A stretch of DNA of 64,000 bases, from assembly GCA_914767715.1 (NCBI GenBank), contig OU612070.1:17191501-17255500 (forward strand), in the 5' to 3' direction. The notes under the pieces were generated by a model. The model was given only the letters and a program-made list of their open reading frames with translations, ran no database searches and was not told where the DNA came from. The stretch's first letter is position 1. Each line of letters begins with the position of its first letter. This document shows, piece by piece, positions 11,109-22,166 of the stretch. The position numbers and the translations under genes were made by a program. Source of the DNA: Membranipora membranacea (taxonomy: Eukaryota > Bryozoa > Gymnolaemata > Cheilostomatida > Membraniporidae).

Positions 11109-12368
11109 CTACATCTGGGTCCGATTCATGAATCTCTGGTCGATGCAGTTATAATCAAGGTTCCAATCATCATCCTGAAAAGAGAACTCAGATGTGTCAA
11201 TATAAAACTAAACAATGCTCATTATATCATATCATCACAGAGGGTATATCCTTACTCTGTGATATCCTTAAAGATGCACAATTATGGCTTATTTTTACTT
11301 CATACACACTAATATTTTGGATTTTCTTCTCACCTTTTGCCTAAAATTACAGACGTCCCAATAGGGTGTGAATCAGGATATCAAAATGCAGATATAGACT
11401 TAAATAATAATAGTATACACTAAATGGTAATAGTAAAAGTAGTTACTTTTCATCCTTATACAAGTATTATAGTACTCACTGCAAGTGACACGCACCAGAT
11501 GCTACAGGGACTGAAGTTGTAACCAGATACAACCTTAGAACAAATCTCACAGTTTAGACAGCATTCCTTTCTATTTTCACCTCTCATAATGCATACATCT
11601 TGTGTAGGAGATCCTACGGTATCGGACGAAGCACGGACCTTTGGCTGGAACCTAAGCTGGCAGAAGTTATGATTAAAACTCCAGTCATCACTCTTAAAAA
11701 TTGAGAAAGCAGATTGTTATTATCAAACCCAATTCATGTTCAATGTATCAGGTCATGATATCAACATGGAGGAGACTCAGTTGGTTAGAGCGCCGTTCCT
11801 TTAGCATGCAAATGCTGAAGGTTGTGGGTTGGAATCCCACTGCAGTCCATCGACTACTGTGATTTGGTTGGCCCCCAGGTGTTCCCCGACCTGCCTTAAA
11901 ACCGGAGAGCACCCCGGTGCAGATGTTGCTACCTAGCCACTAAGGCACTAATATTTTGCCGCCCATGCTTCGGGATGGGCGAGTCAAAAGACATCTGATT
12001 TTAATCATCCAAACACTATTCAAGGCCTCAGTTGCATTCTGGGAGACATAAATATCATTCCTTTTGCCATCTTAGAGGAAAATGAATTAATGGTAATAAA
12101 TATGAGACAAATTTCAGTGCAAAACATAGATTTAAATAATAATAAGCTGATCCAGAATACTTTTAGTACTTACTTTAAGAGTTGCACACCAATCATGGCA
12201 AGCAGTGAAGTCGTATACAGGATCCTTCTCTGAGCAAAACTCACAGCGTTGGCAGCACCTTCTTCTGTTTTGATATACAAAGTTACATTTTGACCTAGCT
12301 GATACTACAGTGTCAGCCATTAAACAAGCTGCGACAGCAATGGTTATTAAAATAACCTGTCCCTTCAT
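11109..12368 (-). CDS. Two-domain secreted cysteine-rich peptide, array copy 5 (type I)
   Basis: Three exons. Exon 1 (12368-12174, 65 codons) has a signal peptide (MKGQVI..., about 20-24 residues) and cysteines 1-7 of domain 1, ending at gtaagt in phase 0. Exon 2 (11692-11480, 71 codons) opens SDDW, gives cysteine 8 of domain 1, a linker with DTVGSPTQ, then cysteines 1-7 of domain 2, ending at gtgagt in phase 0. Exon 3 (11174-11109, 21 codons plus TAG) opens DDDWN and gives the last cysteine. Precursor 157 residues with two consecutive 8-cysteine domains. The middle exon is symmetric (phase 0 on both sides), so it can be inserted or skipped without breaking the frame; skipping would give a one-domain peptide. 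A SINE (11768-12007) lies in intron 1. Function unknown. Confidence 0.72.
11768..12007 (+). mobile_element. tRNA-derived SINE, copy 1
   Basis: The head is tRNA-like: GGAGGAG, a box A-like TTGGTTAGAGC, then a box B-like GGTTGGAATCC. A body of about 150 bases follows, ending in CATCCCGAAGCATGGGC-related sequence (inverted in the other copies) and a GATTTTAATCA tail. The same unit recurs inverted at 25834-26068 and 28740-28928. It lies in intron 1 of array copy 5, in the opposite orientation to the gene. The parent tRNA is uncertain (an alanine-like AGC region is possible). Confidence 0.75.
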
Positions 12369-12460
12369 TTTGAGTAAAGCTCTGCTATATAGCTCAATAT
12401 TAGTTATAGTTGCGTGTGATGAACAAACTTTGATGCCCTCCTGTCCCTGAGATATTGCTC

Positions 12461-12467
12461 TTTTATA
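12461..12467 (-). promoter_or_regulatory. TATA box of array copy 5
   Basis: TATAAAA on the minus strand, 93 bases before the ATG at 12368. The segment between it and the ATG is nearly identical to that of copy 1 (TCCCTGAGATATTGCTC on the plus strand). Confidence 0.65.
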
Positions 12468-13019
12468 CCCGACAACTGTAACAATGTGATCCTCTTTTTT
12501 CACCTGATGCAGGTATTCAAAGTTTTAGTGGTTTCAAAGAAAGGCGGATAAATTTGGTTTTTCGCTGTCTTTTTTTGTTTTTTAATTCTCAGTCACAATA
12601 ATCCTTAGGAGCTTTGTTCCAGGTGATTGAGATGGTACCGTTGTGGCAAACCTCTTTTTTGCTTGGATAAGAAGATCAAATGTACTCAAATTCTCATTTC
12701 CCAAAGCTTTAGTATTGCATAAGATAATAAAGCAGGGATGTAAAACTTTAAACGAATAAGAGCATCGCCTTGTGACAGGATAACGTTGTAATCTAACAAC
12801 AAAATGAAAACCAAAACCAAGTCCATCGCAAAAAAATGCTAAATTAACCTGATTTTTTCGTCATCTCCAACATCCAGAATTACAGCGAGTGATTGGGCAG
12901 CCAGAATAACCTTACTTGTCTAGTATCACATCACATCTTGATTTAACACAACACATTTTATTAATATTATACAGGATTTTATGCACGGACCCAAAATTAT
13001 CATGGTGTATTTTTGACTT

Positions 13020-13230
13020 TTTATCTTCTTCTCGTGTTGTAAAATAAAAGCCTGATGCAACACTAAACCACTAAACTAACCCGGATTAGGTCTCTTTTTT
13101 GCATAGCCATTGTTTCCCAATGTAATTTATCAAAAATTTAAAAAATGCCGAAAAATATTTTGTTTGGTTTTATTTTTGTCTACGTCTTTCAATCATTCCT
13201 ACGGATTATTGCTTGCGTCAATTCTTGATA
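13020..13230 (-). pseudogene. Orphan type II promoter/flank without a gene body
   Basis: This block matches the upstream region of copy 4 (plus-strand CGTGTTGTAAAA, GCCTGATGCAACACT, CCCGGATTAGGTC, TTGCATAGCCATTGTTTCC), but no signal-peptide or cysteine exon follows downstream on the minus strand. It looks like what remains of a type II gene lost from between copies 5 and 6. Confidence 0.55.
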
Positions 13231-14367
13231 ATCTTTTTGTCCTTGTGACCCGAGAAGAACCTTAAACTTCACCACACTCAAACACCAACCAAACTAGGGA
13301 TGCCGGGTAAACTCATTATTTACAGTATAAGCTTATCACGGGTCAGGGATGGAACTTCCCTGAGAAACAACGAATAATGCAATTTTAAACAAATAAACTA
13401 GTCAATTTTAGACATTTTTCTGTTAAGTTACATATGCGTAAAATTTATAGTCATGCCTATCTGAGGCATGAGCTGATCTCCTGTGAAATTAGGGTTAGAA
13501 TTCATTACCAATCTGATTGTCAACTTAAAACATGTAATTGACAGCGAGTTAGGCACCCAAAACAATTTTCTGTTGGACTCTAGCTAAAATAAGTGTGGTT
13601 ATTTTGATATCTATATTCTTGCATCATACCTCAGGTTGCCCGTCAGTCTAAATAGTTTTAATCATTGTCTTCTCTTTATGAATGAGAAGATAATTCCACA
13701 GTATTGACATCTTTTCTTACCAAGATTGTAATTAGAATTTCTCTAGCTGTATGTTATTATATATACACGGCAGGAAATTATTAACTATAATGTTACTGTT
13801 GTCATTGTGCCGACATTAGCAGGCCATGACTGCAAAGTCACCAAAATGATCCCCTTCATAATTCTATTATGCTGTCGACTTTTAAGCTTAGTCCAAATAA
13901 ATTTTTGATAGACCCCTATTTGTTCAGGATGGCTTCTTGGCAGTATGAGTCCATATATAACCACGCAAGCTTATTTTCAGCCAAAAGTTGTTGTTGTATG
14001 GACTTTAATTTCATGTCAGTACTTGTGATGGCAAATGAGACAGTGATTACAATTACAATTGGTAGGATAAAAAGCGAAATAAAAATTAGAACCAGTACAT
14101 ATCGTGCCTGTCAACTTTTTATGAAAACGCCATAAAGGGGCTGCTTTATCGTTATTTATAGTGATATTAGTTATTGATGAACTGGTTCTCCGGCGAAAGA
14201 TGAGTTTTTCAATAGTGACTGTCTTTTATTTACTTGATATTTTTTACTGAGAAAAATGATTTAATCAGATTGGATGAGTAGTTCAGTGGTAGTTTGCATT
14301 AAAAATAATATTGGTTAAATGCGTATGGACAAAACAATTTTATTTCTGCTAGTGAAGGCGTTGCTCT
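13231..14367. other. Spacer duplicated with 9.8-11.1 kb, no gene
   Basis: Matches the spacer left of copy 5 over much of its length. The open frame at about 13869-14135 on the plus strand has no signal peptide or recognisable motif and sits in duplicated flank, so I do not call it a gene. Confidence 0.5.
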
Positions 14368-15550
14368 CTACGTCTGGGGCTGATTCATGAATGTGGAATT
14401 CTCGCATTGGTTATCAAGATTCCAATCATCATCCTGAAAAGAGAAATCAGATGAGTCAATATAAAACTAAATAACCATTAAAATATTCAAACATCATATT
14501 GTAATGCATGTTGGTGGGTGTGTAACAGAGCATCCCATAATGCAATGTGTATAACTATCATGGACTCTGTTGCATTCTGGGAATGTAGATAACACTCCCT
14601 TTTCAGTATTTTACCGGATAAGTAACAAGTCAAATAAGCAAATTAATGGTACTTCATAGGACAATAAGTGCATAAGTTTTAGATATCAAAATGCAGATAT
14701 AGACTTAAATAATGAAAGTATACATATACATTAGGATTAAAACATAAAAGTATGTTTCTATTTATACATATATGCCACAATTATAGTACTCACTGCAAGT
14801 GATGTACACCAGCTCTGACAGGGACTGAAGTTGTAATTAAGTACAACCTGAGAACATATCTCACAATTAGTACAGCACTCCTTTCTATTTTCACCTCTCA
14901 TGATGCAAACTTGTGTAGGAGATCCTACGGTGTCAGGCGGGGCCATGAATCTCTCTTGGCTGCAGGTGTCATCAAAATTCCAGTCATCTCTCTTAAAAAT
15001 TAAAGAAAGCAAATGTGTAATAATCAAACCCACATAATGAATATTCTGAGAGACTTTCAGCAATAGACATCCCTGAATTAAGACTTTTTAGTGAATCACG
15101 TTATCAGAATCATTTTGCTAAGATAGCCAGTGACTGTATGCACCAGCTCCACAAGTTAGTCCCTGAGAAGTGGTCATCACAGTATAGACACTGTAGTCAA
15201 CTGAAAATAAATTTACAGTCAAGACGAATACTGCAAAGTTGCATTCTGGGAAGCATAATTAACACTCCCTTTTCGGTCTTGGAGGAAAATGAATTCATGG
15301 TAATAAATATGAGACAAATGTAGACAAAAATCATAAAAATGGCTACTGATATGTTTTGACTACTCACTCCAAGAGTTGCACACCAAGTGTGGCAGGGGGT
15401 GAAGTCGTATCCAAGAACCACCTCTGAGCAAATCTCACAGCGCTCACAGCAACTTCTTCTGTTTAGGTATCCCATGTGACATTCTAGTGCAGCGTCAGCC
15501 ATAAAGCAAATAGCGACAGCAATCGTGCATAAAATAACCAGTCCTTTCAT
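14368..15550 (-). CDS. Two-domain secreted cysteine-rich peptide, array copy 6 (type I)
   Basis: Three exons, arranged as in copy 5. Exon 1 (15550-15368, 61 codons) encodes a signal peptide (MKGLVI...) and cysteines 1-7 of domain 1, ending at gtgagt in phase 0. Exon 2 (14991-14794, 66 codons) opens RDDWN, gives cysteine 8 of domain 1, the DTVGSPTQ linker and cysteines 1-7 of domain 2, ending at gtgagt. Exon 3 (14433-14368, 21 codons plus TAG) opens DDDWN and gives the final cysteine. Precursor 148 residues. Each domain keeps C-x9-CC-x2-C-x2-C-x11-C-x3-C-x13-C and the Y[ND]F..C..WC motif. The gene is about 3.2 kb from copy 5 and shares its introns and flanks, so the two arose by segmental duplication. 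It is the most upstream array member in the direction of transcription. Function unknown. Confidence 0.74.
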
Positions 15551-15640
15551 TTTGAGTAAAGCTCTGCTATTTAGCTAATTAGATCAAGTTGCGTGTGAGG
15601 AACAAACTTTGATGCCCTCCTGTCTCTGAGAAGGTGCTCT

Positions 15641-15647
15641 CTTATAC
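15641..15647 (-). promoter_or_regulatory. TATA-like box of array copy 6
   Basis: GTATAAG on the minus strand, aligned with the TATA boxes of copies 1 and 5 but with one change from TATAAAA. The flanking block (plus-strand TTTGATGCCCTCCTGTCTCTGAG) is conserved. Confidence 0.55.
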
Positions 15648-16682
15648 CCTGACAACTGTATCCACATGATCTTCCTTCGTCACTTGACGCAGGTAGGCCT
15701 ACTCAACATTTTAGTGGTTTTAAAAACCGGCGGACGAATCGGGTTTTTTGCTGTCTTATTTTTGTTTTTTTCTATTTTCAATCATGATAATCCTATGGGA
15801 GCTTTGTTCCAGGTGATTGAGGCGGTACGGTTGTGGCAAACATTTTTTTGTCAGGATAAGAAGATTGAACCTGTTCAAATTCTCATTTCTCAAAGCTTTT
15901 GTATTGCACAAAATAATAAATCAGGGTGAAATAATTTTGACAAATAAGAGCATCATCTTTTGTCAGGTAACAACCATAATTTAAACCAAAAAACCAACTA
16001 AGTCCATCGCAAAAAAAACTTGTCCTGATTTTTTGTCTATAAACATAAACTCAGTTTCAACATGATACTCGGCAGCCAACCGAAACCACTTCTAGTATGA
16101 TCATAATATCATATCTTGATTTCACAATTGGTTTAAAACAACAGATCATATATAGCATCGCTCACATGGTGAAGGCATAATTCATGAACAACAAATCTCA
16201 AAATAATCTGGCTCTTTCAATCAAGGAGTCAACTACCTCGTCAAATGAGCTTTTTAGTGACTAGTTTAGTGTAGATATGACACAAGCATTATTGGCATCG
16301 CCTGTTGACTGATAGATTGAGATGGGACTGATTCTCAGATTCTGATGCATTTGTGGGAAGAAAATTTGACAAAGAAATGTTGTATTATTACTTAGCCATC
16401 AACACAACAAGCGTTCCTTCAACCAGTTCTCAAGCATGAGGCCGAGGGTCTCATTTTTGTGATAATCAACTTGGGACTTGTACTCTCAAAAAATGCAGTA
16501 CCAAGTATGTATCTTCTAATTCTGTTATAGGCATCATTATCAAACCTAATAGGACTACTCCTCGCTCAAACTCGCGAAAAATCAGTAATGTGAACTAGTC
16601 CATTGTCAAATTTTTTGGCAAGGGTTCAATCACATCAGTTCCTATCACAGTCAGACAGATACTATATTGTGATCACCTTTAA

Positions 16683-17059
16683 AGGGCAACCAAGGTTTCG
16701 CAGCAATGCATTAATGGGTAGCGAATAATGTGCTGGGCAGCATCAGCTTTGTGCATTACGCAATGCAAAACTCAAAGTAGTTGCTGACTCTAAGCTGGGT
16801 AACACTTCAGTTTAGGGGAGGTTCCAAGACTTTGCTGTAATAATTATAGAGCACAGGCTAAATAATAACAGGAACAGGAAACTGCTATGTGGTATTCTCT
16901 TTTAGCTGAGTTTGAGTACCTGATGGAAGAAATGTTTCACAAGAATTCTGGCTGAATAACCATTCGAATTATATTTTGTCTTTTTCCCCATGCAGAAGGT
17001 GCAATCTGCTATTAATCAATGGCCATCAATGAGAAGTTGTTTGAAACCTTGGTTGCCCT
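16683..17059. mobile_element. MITE-like element with 17-base inverted ends and TTAA flanks
   Basis: The left end AGGGCAACCAAGGTTTC (16683-16699) is perfectly inverted at the right end (17043-17059), and TTAA lies on each side (16679-16682 and 17060-17063). It is 377 bases long with no open frame, so it is non-autonomous. A TTAA target duplication is typical of piggyBac-type transposases, though the terminal bases are not the usual piggyBac start. Confidence 0.8.
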
Positions 17060-17596
17060 TTAAGAAATTCAAATAATTACAGCAGTGCTTGTAACAGTCT
17101 AACCTGACTAATGATGTACTAACTAGATATAAGTTTTACTTTATTATACATAGAGCTGAAAAATATCCATATAGTGAAAAACACGACCTTCAAATTTTTA
17201 GATTGTTCCTAATAGCCACCCCTGATTTCAAATCAATTTTGTTGGCTTGTGTTAGGCAAACAGTAAGGTGGAATAACAGTCGACTCTTAATTCACTCAGA
17301 AATGATGCAACTTTGGCATTTTCTGATAACTGATAAAAACCAGCCAAGCTAAGGAGAGGTCTGGTACATATAAACGTACTAATATCTAGAGTGGTGTGGT
17401 GAAATGGAGAGGCTTTTTATCAAGTTTAAACGTTCGGAATGTATTAGTTTGAAAATATTGACAGGGTGACTGGATGTATATATGATATATATGATCCACT
17501 GAATTTGATTCTTCTCTTAGAATGGAAATAGTATCATAGCGTTATACGGTTAGGACACTGAACACAGGGACCCATCTGACTGTTATCTGATTGGCT

Positions 17597-17713
17597 GTCC
17601 CTAGTAGCATGAATAATTAGCCTGAGAAATTGTCTTGTTTACAAAATTGCAAACAGTAATTATACCCCATACAGTGTCGATGATTAGGGCATTTCTAGAT
17701 TGCTACTAGGGAC
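17597..17713. mobile_element. 117-base MITE with 13-base inverted ends
   Basis: GTCCCTAGTAGCA at 17597-17609 is perfectly inverted at 17701-17713. TGGCT directly flanks both sides (17592-17596 and 17714-17718), as expected for a 5-base target duplication. No coding capacity. The superfamily is not assigned. Confidence 0.7.
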
Positions 17714-20104
17714 TGGCTATTTTTACAAGTCCTTTGTTTTGCAAAAGAAAGCTAATGATGCTATTCCAGATATGGAATTCAATGATATGATCCCATTACA
17801 AAGGCTGAATGCAACAAAAAGTTTCTTAGGTTATCAAACCTAAAACAATAACAAGTTTCCATTCCTTTGACCATACCGATATTTCCAAACTTCCTGTTTC
17901 CAGGCTCTTTCATTTTCAGAAAAATAAATCAGGAGTTATGTTCTCGCAGTTATAGTACGCAGCCCCTTTTTCTTTCTCACCTGTAATAAAATGCCCATAA
18001 CTCTCTGCTGTCTATATTCGCATAGGTTATGAAAGTACGTGGACTACTTTCGCAGAAATAGTTATTTAAGTTTACAAATTCACTGATTTCCCAACAGTAT
18101 TCCAGTTAGAAATAATGACCCTCTCTGATTATCTTATATGGAATCGACTCCTAAAAAGAGAGCCTGATAGTAATACACCAATTTTATTCAAAGGTTCTCT
18201 TTTTTGGAGATTTCCGGTGGTAGCCAGAGTGTATGAGGTCTAATAAACCTTTTTTGTCACAACAATAGGGTCAAAAAACATAGTGTTATGATGATGGTAA
18301 TATGTAATGGACCTTTTGAATGTTGTATTTTTGCTCTCACTGTCCCGAAGAAGTGGCAATGAGACTCAGATATTTTGGGAGTGATATGTCTGTGGTGGGC
18401 TTGGTGAATGTTTCGCATGGAGTTATGTAAAACACATATTCATTTTATCCTGACGCATGACCTTTTTAAACAGAAAACCTAGGATCATCAGTTCGCTTCA
18501 TGATTTGCGGTGAACTTTTTTTGATATACACACAGATCACAATTGTAAGAATTTTAAACCTCTTAAGATTTGAAAGAGATGACAACTCCAATTATGTCCA
18601 ATTCAAAACAACAGTCACTGATTTAACATAAGGAGACATGTCATTGACTTATATTGTGTGGCAAGGTTGAATGACAGTCGACTCAATACAATCAGATATG
18701 GCGTGATAATTACTCTATTTGTTTAGTGAGCCTAGCACTTTCTAATAACTGAAAAAAATCAGCCAAGGTAAATAAAAAGCTGTCTGGCTGGATAATGGCA
18801 GCTTTCACTCCAAACATCGAGTAATACGGCAATGAATCTATATCCTTTGCAAGTTTATCGGGATAGAGTGGGTTAATGCAGCGAGAGATTGTGATTTTAA
18901 CTCAAAACCAATGTTTTTATCAACCGCTTTATGACTGGTTTTGACAGCGGAGAGCACTGTCAGTGTTTACTGAGATAACATATTGAGTTGTAGTGAAAGT
19001 TGTTTTTCCCAGGATAGTGGTAGGAAAATAATAATAGATCAGCTGTGATGTGGGGAAGTTTAGGCTGACTAGATTTACCTGGACGTGGATGCTTGCCAAC
19101 TGAGATGTTGTTGTACGAGTTATGGATAAGGCCATTTAGAGCATTCGATGAAATGATTGTGGCTTGGTTATTACAAATGCATGCCGCAAGTACTGTTCTA
19201 AATTTGCTGCAGAGCTCATGCTATTTAGTCCAGAAGACACCATGCAGCAAACCAGCAATACCAGCAAATGTATATGCAGAGAGATGTGAGTGCATCTTAG
19301 AAAGATTCTAAAAGGCTGCAGCCACCAAATTTAATCCAATAGAGGGAATTGTAGTGTATTTGCTATGACCTCTTAATCAACCATTGCTATAAGAGTTTGA
19401 GCTGAATTGAGAGAAGCTGGCAAAGGAAGAAGCAGCTACTGGAGCTTCAAGGGTAAAACTTTCAACTACTTGCATTACTCCTTGGTTATAATGAAACCAC
19501 CACATTCACCCCTTGCAGACATAATTCATTCACCTTATAGCTGGCAAAATGGCTATCAAAATATTTTGGTAATGTTATTTGTATTGGTATTATCCTAATC
19601 ATTTGGTTCTGTCTGACAATATGAGTCCATGAACTAGGCCACATGCTTGCTCCTCAAGACCCGATACCGCCTCTTAACATCTCAAAAGCCCTCGCAGTCC
19701 CTCAAGACTGCATGCAGGCTCTGCACGATATTATATTTGCACAGCTACTGTGATTGGTGTTTTTAGCCTGTCTTGACAAGCCACCCTCCCATTACCTGAT
19801 TTTGAGGACTTGACATTGTGTCTTTTAATAAGAAATAATCCATTGTGATGGGTTCACATTTTTGTGTGGGGGTGACCATCCGATAGTGATGGCAACTGGG
19901 GTGGCAACTGGAAATTTCACAGACACGAATTTAATATATATAGCTGAGATTCTAGTATTGATCATTTCAGCAACTTTGCTCAAGCAGCTGTTTCATGTGA
20001 TTGAGATTCAAAGGCCAACTATGTATTCTAGTTCAGATAATACACCTGGCTATCTATATTTCCCCACCCAGTGTCTCAGCGGTTGAGGATGGGATATCTG
20101 CGCA

Positions 20105-20362
20105 CAGTGTTAGAAGTTTAAAATATGAGGTAGGGGGATGCCAACCAGGCCGGGGGTCCAGGGGGCCGCCTTTGCCCTCTGGTGCCCTGTGGTGATTACA
20201 ATTGAAAAAGCATCAAATTTAGCCATATTTTAAAAAACTCATATTGATGTACTTACCAGCTGGTGGTTACCTGGGTTATAATATAAAGAGGGGATGCAAC
20301 CCCCTAGACAAAGTAGGAAGGGGGACACCATCCCCTTACATCTCCCCTATATTCTAACACTA
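20105..20362. mobile_element. hAT-like MITE, 258 bases
   Basis: The left end CAGTGTTAGAA (20105-20115) and right end TTCTAACACTA (20352-20362) are inverted with one mismatch. They are flanked by TCTGCGCA (20097-20104) and TCTACGCA (20363-20370), an 8-base duplication with one difference. An 8-base duplication and a CAG-type end are hAT characters. The interior has GGGGGATGCCAACC-like and mirrored GGGATGCAACCCCC segments and no open frame. Confidence 0.65.
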
Positions 20363-22166
20363 TCTACGCATAAGCATGTCAATGAGACCTTCACACTATC
20401 ATTCAATAGTTTTAATTAGCCTATTTCTCTGGTCTAAATATTTACAGAATAAGTCAGAGCGGCTAAAAGTCTGAGACCGCGAGAACTATCAGAGCCCTGC
20501 GCTTATTATTCAAAAGACGTCACCAAGAAGGGAAACAATTTTTATAATATGAATAGAGGGAGACTGAATGTGATTAGAGTAATTTCAAATCAAAACAAGA
20601 AGCGTTGTGACATGTGCTATTCAGGCCTACCATACAGAATGAAATCTTTCTCTAATTTTCCTTCTTGGTGATATTATGAATTTTCTTAGGGCAGACAAAG
20701 TTACGGTATGGTACTCCCATTTGACTCATTCTGATTCCTCTCTTCTGTTCAGACATTAGCCAATGTCGTTGAATACATTATATCCACTGATTCTAAGTTG
20801 AGCTACAAATCTTCTCTGGGCGTTGTTCAACACGGTTGTCAGAGGCAATCAGCCCCATCTAATTTATGTTATGCGAGCTGATAGAAATTGGTTGGATGCA
20901 CGCCATTGTGGTTTTTAAACAAAGCAATATATGTAGTATCTAGGTATATATACAGTATATAAACATATATACAGTACATATACAGTATGTATATTATTAT
21001 ATCAAGGCTCGAACGGTGAGGTTTCAAATCAGACATTACACAACAGGCAAAACAATGGGATTATATAGCAATAATTAGAGTTGTCCCCTCCATTTTTTTG
21101 AAAGTTTAAAAATTTAATTTCTCTTTAACTGCCAAGCTTAGAGGTGCAGAACTAAGACATAATATTGACACAACCCATCTACACATACAAATGCTGCCAA
21201 ATTGTTGCCCACTTCAGTTAGAATGAACTGAACGATAGCTTTTCTTTAATTCAGGACTATAACCCTGGATTACTTTCTAACTGGCAGACTGAGAGGTGTA
21301 GAAACCAGATATTTGAAATCAGCATAAATTTCTGATCTAGAAAAATTTAATTCCATAATGCCCCCATTTCGTTAAAGTAAACACCTTTTTTTGAGCACTT
21401 ATAGCTAGGTGTCTTCTGGACTAATTTGATTATTGTTGATAAGCCAGTTTGGTTTGTAATCCTGTGACCACCAGATCACTATTTGAATAAAAAAAAAATT
21501 GATAGAAACTGTCTGAATTGCATCGCCTTACTGACTCAGCTTTGCTACTGAAAGAAACAGAAACAGAAATTTGCAGTGGAACACTCATGTTTGATACATT
21601 GGCACATGGTTCTCAAATAGCTTCTACATACTAGCGACGATAGAGTTCTTGGAAACAAGTTAGAGGATGACCGCAAAATTGCTTCTATAAAGTGTGCAAA
21701 TCACGAAAGAGCAAAATTGTTTTGACGCGCAAACCAGCCAGAGATTGTGCCAAATAAGCCAATAGATAAAATGAAAAAAGCTCAACCAAGTAAAGGTCGA
21801 TGAGACGATCAAATATACCAGGGCTGCAGGCGAAATCGCTTATTGTGGAATCTATTTAATTTCTACATAATACATGGTGTCAACCTCAAATACACTTTTT
21901 ATCAATAACGACTTGTCTCCACCTAGATCAGAGACGATTCATATGATTATTTACTGCCGCTGTTGGTATCAATTACAGTGGTGAGTTTCGGGCTGAAATG
22001 ACATCACAGTACTTAGTTTTTCAATAAATAATATTAGACTATATTGATGATAAACCGCGTTACAAAAATTCACAGAAACAATTTTTCATACCTACACAAC
22101 CAACAAGAAGAACAAAAAAATAGAGAATCGAGAGAGAAATTGAGAGCACAGTATCAGTTGGTATGG

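Larger units (their letters stand above)
15700..22166. other. Intergenic region rich in small transposon remnants
   Basis: About 6.5 kb with no coding sequence I can support on either strand. It contains three small elements with inverted ends and target duplications (16683-17059, 17597-17713, 20105-20362), entered separately. A diverged direct repeat of about 100 bases is shared between about 17260-17360 and 18660-18785 (both contain ACAGTCGACTC and CAGCCAA). I looked here for the missing homocysteine-binding exons of methionine synthase and saw none. Confidence 0.5.

Noticed and set aside
11768-11850. Possible functional tRNA gene
   Set aside because: Box A and box B resemble a tRNA, but the arms do not fold well, the acceptor is not paired properly, and the same sequence recurs with a SINE body at two other places.
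15100-15200. Possible extra cysteine-domain module in intron 1 of array copy 6, with GCACCAGCTCC-like sequence resembling the start of module exons
   Set aside because: Only short stretches resemble the modules; no frame with the cysteine spacing and no donor or acceptor pair could be followed.
21100-21340. Two similar segments with AACTGCCAAGCTTAGAGGTGCAGAA-like sequence, possible transposon ends
   Set aside because: Similarity is short and in direct orientation; no clear ends or target duplications.
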